NCBI GenBank assembly: GCA_036390175.1
Contig: DASWCG010000005.1
Span: 1-19,211, forward strand
DNA from: DASQHY01 sp036390175
GTDB taxonomy: Bacteria; Acidobacteriota; Terriglobia; Acidiferrales; UBA7541
Length of the DNA: 19,211 nucleotides
Direction of reading: 5' to 3'
Shown here: positions 14,658-19,211 of the stretch, in pieces
Layout of the letters: each line of letters opens with the position of its first letter
Numbering within the stretch: position 1 is the stretch's first letter
The notes under the pieces: generated by a model
Told to the model about the DNA's origin: nothing
The model's database searches: none
The model's input: the letters and a program-made list of their open reading frames with translations, nothing else
Made by a program: the position numbers and the translations under genes

Positions 14658-14924
14658 ACCGCGATTTCTCCTCTGCTCTTACTACCGGTCAGGAGTTGAT
14701 TTTATTCCTCCTTGCACCGGAAGTCCTGAGAAATGCGGGGGGCAGGGGTTTTCTTGTCCGGTTCCGGAAAGCCGGCCGGGAATAAAACCGGGGCGCGGCA
14801 AGTCTACAGAGGCAAAGCGAGAGGTCTTGGCGGCGCAGAGTTCCTCCACGCCAACGAGCCCTGCGCCGCATTTCCTTGAGAGCTTTGGAGGAACGATTCC
14901 GGTTGATGGAAAAAGGAGGAGGAG
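14658..14924. promoter_or_regulatory. Divergent control region of the sigma factor and metallophosphoesterase operons
   Basis: This 267-base interval must hold both divergent promoters. In the sigma-factor leader, a broken inverted repeat spans 14685-14720: ccggt/accgg outside and aggag/ctcct inside, around an AT-rich loop. On the minus strand it embeds a second SD-like AAGGAGG that is not used by any start codon. A GGAACCGG word (minus strand, near 14763) resembles an ECF -35 element, but no matching -10 was seen. On the plus strand, GGAGGAGGAG precedes the phosphoesterase ATG. Confidence 0.45.
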
Positions 14925-15902
14925 ATGAAGAGGATGCAGGAGAAGAAAAAAGATGAGCTTTTGTACGACCACAACCACGACGGAATTGACCGGCGGGGAT
15001 TTCTCAAGTGCATGGCCTGGGCGGGTACGGGGGCCTTTTGTGTGATGAAAGGGGGCGTGCTGAAGTCCTACAGCCTGAGCAGTTTTTCCGACCTGAACAC
15101 CGCAGAGGCCAAGGGTGAACTGAGCTTCGTACAAATCAGCGACAGCCACATGGGATTCAACAAGCCGGCCAATCCAGACGTCGCGGGGACCTTGAAAGCA
15201 GCGGTGGACAAGATCAATGCCCTGTCGGGCGCACCGGAATTCATACTGCACACGGGCGACATCAGCCACCTCTCCAAGCCGGAAGAGTTTGATACGGTGG
15301 ACCAGGTTTTGAAGAGCGCGACGCCCAAGGATATCTTCTACGTACCCGGTGAGCACGACGTGCTGAATGACGACGGGAAGCAGTTCCTGGAGCGCTACGG
15401 AAAAGGCAGCAAGGGCGGGGGGTGGTACAGCTTCGACAAAAAGGGCGTGCACTTCATCGGGCTGGTCAATGTGATGAATTTGAAGGCCGGCGGGCTCGGA
15501 ACGCTGGGCCAGGACCAGCTTGAGTGGATGGAAGTCGACGTAAAACACTTAAAGCACAGCACACCGATTGTCGTGTTTGCGCACATCCCCCTGTGGTCGG
15601 TGTATCCCGAGTGGGGCTGGGGAACGCAAGACAGCGCGCAGGCGTTGGCGTACTTGAGGAAATTCGGCTCGGTGACGGTGCTGAATGGCCATATTCACCA
15701 GACGATGCAGAAGGTCGAGGGCAACGTCACGTTTCACACGGCTGCGTCAACGGCCTTCCCGCAACCGCAGCCGGGCAAGGCGGATTCGCCCGGGCCCCTG
15801 AAGGTGCCCGCGGAACAACTCCGGAGCGTCCTGGGGATCACGCGCGTGAATTACGTCCAAGGGCAACACGCGTTGGCTGTGGTGGACTCGACGCTCGCCT
15901 AA
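14925..15902 (+). CDS. Tat-exported calcineurin-like metallophosphoesterase
   Basis: A 325-residue protein with a Tat-type signal (IDRRGFLKCMAWAGTGAFCV, twin arginines at 23-24), then a calcineurin-like phosphoesterase domain. Metal ligands in order are DSH (Asp73, His75), TGD (Asp112), VPGEHD (His144; the usual Asn of GNHD is Glu here), FAHIP (His220) and NGHIH (His256, His258). It would hydrolyse phosphoesters outside the cytoplasm with a dinuclear metal centre, with the Tat route allowing folding first. The ATG at 14925 follows GGAGGAGGA closely; the ATG at 14934 is an alternative. It opens a rightward operon with the cupredoxin and the membrane protein, divergent from the ECF sigma gene. 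The substrate is unknown. Confidence 0.9.
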   Translation: MKRMQEKKKDELLYDHNHDGIDRRGFLKCMAWAGTGAFCVMKGGVLKSYSLSSFSDLNTAEAKGELSFVQISDSHMGFNKPANPDVAGTLKAAVDKINALSGAPEFILHTGDISHLSKPEEFDTVDQVLKSATPKDIFYVPGEHDVLNDDGKQFLERYGKGSKGGGWYSFDKKGVHFIGLVNVMNLKAGGLGTLGQDQLEWMEVDVKHLKHSTPIVVFAHIPLWSVYPEWGWGTQDSAQALAYLRKFGSVTVLNGHIHQTMQKVEGNVTFHTAASTAFPQPQPGKADSPGPLKVPAEQLRSVLGITRVNYVQGQHALAVVDSTLA

Positions 15903-15965
15903 TAGCAAAGCGGTCCAATTCGAGCGATCCGCTGGATCGCAAAATAAATGGAAAGGAAGAAAAAA

Positions 15966-16322
15966 ATGAAGACGTGTGTATCTATTTCAATACTGAAATT
16001 AATTCTGATTATCGCCTTTGGAGCTATGGGAACGAGTCACCAGAGTTTCACGGTGAACGCGCAGCAGAAGCCCGAAACTGCGGACGTGAAGATCGACAAC
16101 TTCAGCTTCGCGCCGGGAACGCTGGCCGTGCCGGTGGGGACTACCGTGACATGGACCAACCGCGACGACATTCCCCACACGGTGGTCAGCACGGACGGCG
16201 CGTTCAAGTCCAAAGTGCTCGACACAGATGAAAAGTTCTCCTTCACCTTCAGCAAGGCGGGATCGTATCCGTACTTCTGCTCGATTCATCCGAAGATGAC
16301 CGGCAAAGTCATCGTGCAGTAA
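15966..16322 (+). CDS. Exported plastocyanin-like cupredoxin
   Basis: The 118 residues begin with a signal sequence (SISILKLILIIAFGAMG) followed by a single cupredoxin beta-barrel. The type 1 copper ligands are His71 in DDIPHTVVS, then Cys105, His108 and Met111 in YPYFCSIHPKM. It would shuttle electrons or handle copper outside the cytoplasm. The chosen ATG at 15966 has GGAAAGGAAG upstream; an ATG at 15948 would add six charged residues before the signal and is less likely. It lies 63 bases after the phosphoesterase stop and abuts the next gene directly, so the three are probably one transcript. It may supply or receive electrons for an unknown partner, possibly linked to copper or oxidant stress. 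Confidence 0.93.
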   Translation: MKTCVSISILKLILIIAFGAMGTSHQSFTVNAQQKPETADVKIDNFSFAPGTLAVPVGTTVTWTNRDDIPHTVVSTDGAFKSKVLDTDEKFSFTFSKAGSYPYFCSIHPKMTGKVIVQ

Positions 16323-16787
16323 ATGAGGAGAGAGAGCTTGCATCCTTTCGACAGCAAAACGGTATTTCTGGCAAAGCACGCGCAACACGTCGTACTGATT
16401 CACTTTCCGATCGCGCTGTTCATCGCAGGCGCTGCGTTTGATTTTCTGGCGCAATGGACGAAGCAGCGTGCCCTGGCCTCCGCAGCCTACTACAATTTAT
16501 TTGTAGCGGCGCTCACAACCATACCGGTCCTGATCACTGGAATTGTCGCGTGGCAATGGCAACTCGAAGGCCAGAGGCTCAAAGGCATCCTGCTGATGCA
16601 CCTGGTGCTTGGTTGTGCATCGAGCGTGCTGATCTGGCTGGTCTGGCTCATCCACATAAGAACACAACGGAGGCAGGATGGAGTCTTACCTGGTTACCGT
16701 TTGCCGATTGAGGCCGCGGCAGTAACGATGGTAATGCTGACAGGACACCTGGGTGGATTCCTCAGCGGAGTAAATGTCCCCCGCTAG
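16323..16787 (+). CDS. DUF2231-like integral membrane protein
   Basis: About 154 residues from ATG 16323, with four hydrophobic helices (about VVLIHFPIALFIAGAAF; AYYNLFVAALTTIPVLITGI; ILLMHLVLGCASSVLIWLVW; IEAAAVTMVMLTGHLGGFL). The HFPIAL opening and the HxGG-like TGHLGGFLSG end fit the DUF2231 family, whose conserved histidines suggest heme or metal contact. ATG 16323 touches the cupredoxin stop but lacks a Shine-Dalgarno sequence. TTG at 16338 has AGGAG 7 bases upstream and may be the true start (149 residues). Its place behind a cupredoxin suggests a membrane redox partner, but this is inference. Confidence 0.78.
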   Translation: MRRESLHPFDSKTVFLAKHAQHVVLIHFPIALFIAGAAFDFLAQWTKQRALASAAYYNLFVAALTTIPVLITGIVAWQWQLEGQRLKGILLMHLVLGCASSVLIWLVWLIHIRTQRRQDGVLPGYRLPIEAAAVTMVMLTGHLGGFLSGVNVPR

Positions 16788-17152
16788 AAAGGCGGGGCAG
16801 AAAGCACAAACGGACTTGCGCTGCCAAAGGTACTAAAACCGAAGTACTGTCCGGATTGGCAAAGCAGGCCCATTGTTGGTGCACGCCTCCGGAATCTACG
16901 CTAACGGAGACGGGTTGGGGGCCGCGCGGGGACAGCGGCTCCGTAAGGGGTCGTCTGCGTGCCTCCCAACCCGCCTATACCTCGCGACCGACACGTAAAA
17001 TAGAGGTCTCTCGCTAGACTCACCCTCCTTTTTCGGCACGCCATTTGCACATCTTTAAAGCGCGTGGGAGTGGCGAGCATTCCAAAGCGGCCAAAACAAT
17101 GGAAGAATGCAACGATTGGCGGGAAAGCGCTGCGAGGAGAACAAGACACTTG
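16788..17152. other. Non-coding, structured interval before the SRPBCC-like gene
   Basis: About 365 bases with no convincing gene. A long-range stem (cgggttggg at 16911-16919 with cccaacccg at 16965-16973) encloses a second stem (gccgc at 16921-16925 with gcggc at 16935-16939). It could be a folded leader or small RNA. Right after the DUF2231 gene, ccccgc/gcgggg (16779-16784/16792-16797) forms a short hairpin spanning its stop codon, without a T-run. Promoter elements are not obvious. Confidence 0.45.
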
Positions 17153-18034
17153 ATGCTAAAACCTGGCAGAGCCGGGCGACACGGCGCTCCGTTTTGTCTG
17201 GCAATATTGCTCTGCGTCGGGCAACTGGCGGGCACGAGCTCGTTCGGGGCATCGCTGGATGCACTCCCAGCCCGACTGAAGCCGCGGACTTTGGATGCGT
17301 TCGAGCGTTACGTGCGGCTAACGGAGGCGCGAAACGCGGAGGAATTGAGCCAAGGCGAACCATTTCTCCGGCCGGACGCTCTGCCGCAAGAAGAACGCGC
17401 GGCTGCGTATGCGGCGCTACGCAAGAGCGAAGTCCGGATCGAACGGCTCAAGACTCATGATGCGGGAAAAGCGATCGAATGTCCCAGCGGGCTGATCCAT
17501 CATTGGGTGGGAGACATTTACATTCCCGGCGCAACGCTGGAAGAGACGCTGCGCGTACTCGAAGATTACGACCACCACAGCCAGTATTACGCGCCGGATG
17601 TGCAGCGCTCGAAAACCCTTTCGCATGAGGGCGGGGAATTCCACGTCTTCTTGCAATTCCGGCGGAAGAAAGTGATCACCGTGGCGCTCAACACGGAGCA
17701 CGACGTGCGCTATTCGCGCCTGGATCCCACGCATGCAGCGAGCCGCAGCACGGCAACGCGCGTTGCAGAGGTGGAAAACGCCGGCAAGAGCGACGAACGA
17801 GAGAAGACTCCCGGCGATGACGGCGGGTACCTGTGGCGGATGGAAACCTGGTGGCGCTTGGCCGAGCGCGACGGCGGCACCTACGTGCAATGCGAATCCG
17901 TTTCGCTCACGCGCGACATTCCCGTGGGATTGGGGTGGCTGGTGGGCCCTTTCGTCAACAGCATCCCCCGCGAATCGCTGACGTCCACGCTGACGGCGAC
18001 ACGAAACGCGGTCGAGAAACAGCGTGAAAAATGA
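17153..18034 (+). CDS. Exported SRPBCC/START-like protein, unknown function
   Basis: A 293-residue protein with a basic N-terminus and hydrophobic signal region (APFCLAILLCVGQLAGTSS). The body reads like a helix-grip ligand-binding fold: GLIHHWVGDIYIPGATLEETL, then VLEDYDHHSQYYAPDVQRSK, alternating strands (FHVFLQFRRKKVITVALNTEHDVRYSRL), and a final SLTRDIPVGLGWLVGPFVNSIPRESL. It resembles SRPBCC/polyketide-cyclase-like domains that hold a hydrophobic ligand, but no catalytic motif is evident. The start is uncertain: ATG 17153 has GAGGAG 13 bases upstream, TTG 17150 is better spaced, and longer in-frame starts (17099, 17045) lack ribosome-binding sites. It is convergent with the glycosyltransferase, 18 bases apart. 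Confidence 0.7.
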   Translation: MLKPGRAGRHGAPFCLAILLCVGQLAGTSSFGASLDALPARLKPRTLDAFERYVRLTEARNAEELSQGEPFLRPDALPQEERAAAYAALRKSEVRIERLKTHDAGKAIECPSGLIHHWVGDIYIPGATLEETLRVLEDYDHHSQYYAPDVQRSKTLSHEGGEFHVFLQFRRKKVITVALNTEHDVRYSRLDPTHAASRSTATRVAEVENAGKSDEREKTPGDDGGYLWRMETWWRLAERDGGTYVQCESVSLTRDIPVGLGWLVGPFVNSIPRESLTSTLTATRNAVEKQREK

Positions 18035-18052
18035 AGGGGAGGCCGCGCCACC

Positions 18053-19211
18053 TCAGAGGATTCCACTTGATTTGCGAGTATCCCTGGCGAGCATCGCCGC
18101 TTCCAAGAAGTCCCGTGTCAATGCGGCGTTCTTCTCCCAGGTAAGCCCTTGTGCCGCGCGGGCGGCGTTCTCGCCTAAGGTTTGCCGGAGGCCGGAGTCC
18201 TCGTAAAGCCGGCGCAGCAAACGCGCCAGCTCACCCGCATCCCGGGGATTACGCAGGATGAAACTGTCCACGCCATGGTGAAGAAGCGCGCTTATGCCCG
18301 CCTGCGCACTGGTCACCACGGGCAAGGCACAGGCCATCGCTTCAGCCACGGGAAGCGCGAAGGAATCATGGAGGGATGGACTGACATAAACATCCGCTGC
18401 CGCGTAAAACTGCATGACGTCCGCTGCGGGAGCCTCGAAACGAACGCGTGACGCAAGAGCGAGCCGTTCGAGAGCCTCCCGGAACGCGGCCCGATCATCC
18501 TCGCCGACGACGAGCAATTGCAACGGAAGGGCGGCGCAGGCGGCGGCTGCCTGAAGAAGCGCCGGCAAGCCTTTGCTGTTCCAATCATTTCCGATGAGCA
18601 AGACAACGAATTCATTCTCGCGAAATGCGAAACGCTGGCGGGCCTCCGCACGGCGCGAAAGCCGCGCCTTAGGATTGAATACAGCGAGGTCTACTCCGTT
18701 GTGAATCACTCGCACGTCTTTCCTGCCGAAATGCCGCTCGATTTCAGAGGCTGTCTTGCGGGAGACTGCGGCAATCGCCAGATGTGGTTTCTTATAAACT
18801 TCGTTCTCCAGATTCATGAGGAGGCGGTAGTAAAGCAAGCGATGGACCCGCCGGAGCCAGACCCGCAACGAGAACCCCATCTTGAAGATTCCGTTTGCAC
18901 CCCCTGGAACCAGCTCCTGAAACACGACGTGGACCGTAACCGCATCGGCGTCGAGGCAATTGATGCCCGGGGAATAGACGACATCGAAGCGCAGCCTGCC
19001 CGAGCGCGCATCGCGCCAACGGCGGAACCGGTTGGCAACCATCCACCACAAGAATTGTAAAAGATGCGGCCCCGGGATGGCCGAGACTCTGTGCCAGAAG
19101 ATGTGCCCGGGCGCCGGGGACGCCGCGGACGAAGACCATGGTTCGGCATTTTCCAGGTCTTCCAGGCGCTGGCAAAAGAGATGGACTTCATAGCCATAGT
19201 CTCGTGAAAGC
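18053..19211 (-). CDS. GT4-family glycosyltransferase (N-terminus outside the window)
   Basis: The frame is open through the right edge, so about 385 C-terminal residues are visible and the N-terminus is missing. The first visible residues, LSRDYGYEVHLFCQRLEDL, are the Rossmann-like N-domain of a GT-B enzyme. HNGVDLAVFNP and VVLLIGNDWNSKGLPALLQA begin the donor-binding domain. YVSPSLHDSFALPVAEAMACALPVV is the GT4 E-x7-E-type nucleotide-sugar motif, with Asp in place of the first Glu. It would transfer a sugar to a lipid or polysaccharide acceptor. A TTG at 19051 is inside the true gene and is not the start. The neighbours outside the window probably form a polysaccharide locus. Confidence 0.88.
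   Translation of the reverse strand, partial: LSRDYGYEVHLFCQRLEDLENAEPWSSSAASPAPGHIFWHRVSAIPGPHLLQFLWWMVANRFRRWRDARSGRLRFDVVYSPGINCLDADAVTVHVVFQELVPGGANGIFKMGFSLRVWLRRVHRLLYYRLLMNLENEVYKKPHLAIAAVSRKTASEIERHFGRKDVRVIHNGVDLAVFNPKARLSRRAEARQRFAFRENEFVVLLIGNDWNSKGLPALLQAAAACAALPLQLLVVGEDDRAAFREALERLALASRVRFEAPAADVMQFYAAADVYVSPSLHDSFALPVAEAMACALPVVTSAQAGISALLHHGVDSFILRNPRDAGELARLLRRLYEDSGLRQTLGENAARAAQGLTWEKNAALTRDFLEAAMLARDTRKSSGIL

Noticed and set aside
14682..15548. Leftward 288-residue frame antisense to the metallophosphoesterase
   Set aside because: The opposite strand encodes a clear Tat-signal phosphoesterase with all metal motifs; the antisense frame shows no family.
16041..16060. A parS-like gtttcacggtgaac word
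   Set aside because: It has an extra central base and lies inside the cupredoxin gene; it does not fit the parS consensus.
16779..16797. Terminator hairpin after the DUF2231-like gene
   Set aside because: The stem is only 6 bp, the loop contains the stop codon and no T-run follows, so evidence is too weak for a feature.
18053..19051. Glycosyltransferase starting at TTG 19051
   Set aside because: The same frame continues upstream to the window edge with real N-domain sequence (YGYEVHLFCQ), so this start is internal.

Overview
The window is high-GC bacterial chromosome, most likely from an Acidobacteriota member or close relative. The evidence is the alternative complex III start (pentaheme actA followed by a Tat-type actB), a secreted carboxypeptidase-regulatory-like protein, a tdh-kbl pair, several small toxin-antitoxin type genes and many secreted proteins of unknown role. 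The assignment is inferred from gene content, not from a marker-gene search. Nothing looks like a prophage or plasmid backbone. The stretch from about 6,450 to 8,730 is an accessory island of short genes and repeats.

Layout. 1-2242 (minus): actB (3' part beyond the left edge) and actA, the front of a quinol-oxidising respiratory complex. 2243-2645: gene-free, with a perfect parS-type palindrome at 2571-2586. 2646-2721: tRNA-Asn(GUU). 2737-3667 (minus): a rhodanese-domain protein and a secreted monoheme cytochrome c. 3797-6436 (minus): full-length DNA polymerase I whose proofreading site appears lost. 6437-6751: two different repeat families. 6752-7636 (plus): HNH-type protein, a 52-residue basic protein, and a 61-residue possible gene. 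7644-8056 (minus): an intact small antitoxin-like gene and the C-terminal remnant of a zeta-toxin-like ATPase. 8094-8729 (plus): antitoxin and PIN toxin.

8789-9817 (minus): exported low-complexity Gly/Ala/Ser protein. 10165-12495 (minus): tdh-kbl, the two-step threonine to glycine plus acetyl-CoA pathway. 12853-13284 (plus): secreted CarboxypepD_reg-like protein. 13364-14657 (minus): ECF sigma factor overlapping its membrane anti-sigma factor. 14925-16787 (plus, divergent): Tat-type metallophosphoesterase, exported cupredoxin, and a DUF2231-like membrane protein. 17153-18034 (plus): exported SRPBCC-like protein. 18053-right edge (minus): GT4 glycosyltransferase whose N-terminus lies outside the window.

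The most interesting candidate system is the divergent module at 13364-16787. It places an ECF sigma/anti-sigma switch back-to-back with an exported phosphoesterase, a blue-copper protein and a small membrane protein, which suggests an envelope stress or redox/copper response. Second are the parS-type site beside tRNA-Asn, which suggests the region may be fairly near the chromosome origin, and the small-gene island with its repeat arrays and broken toxin.
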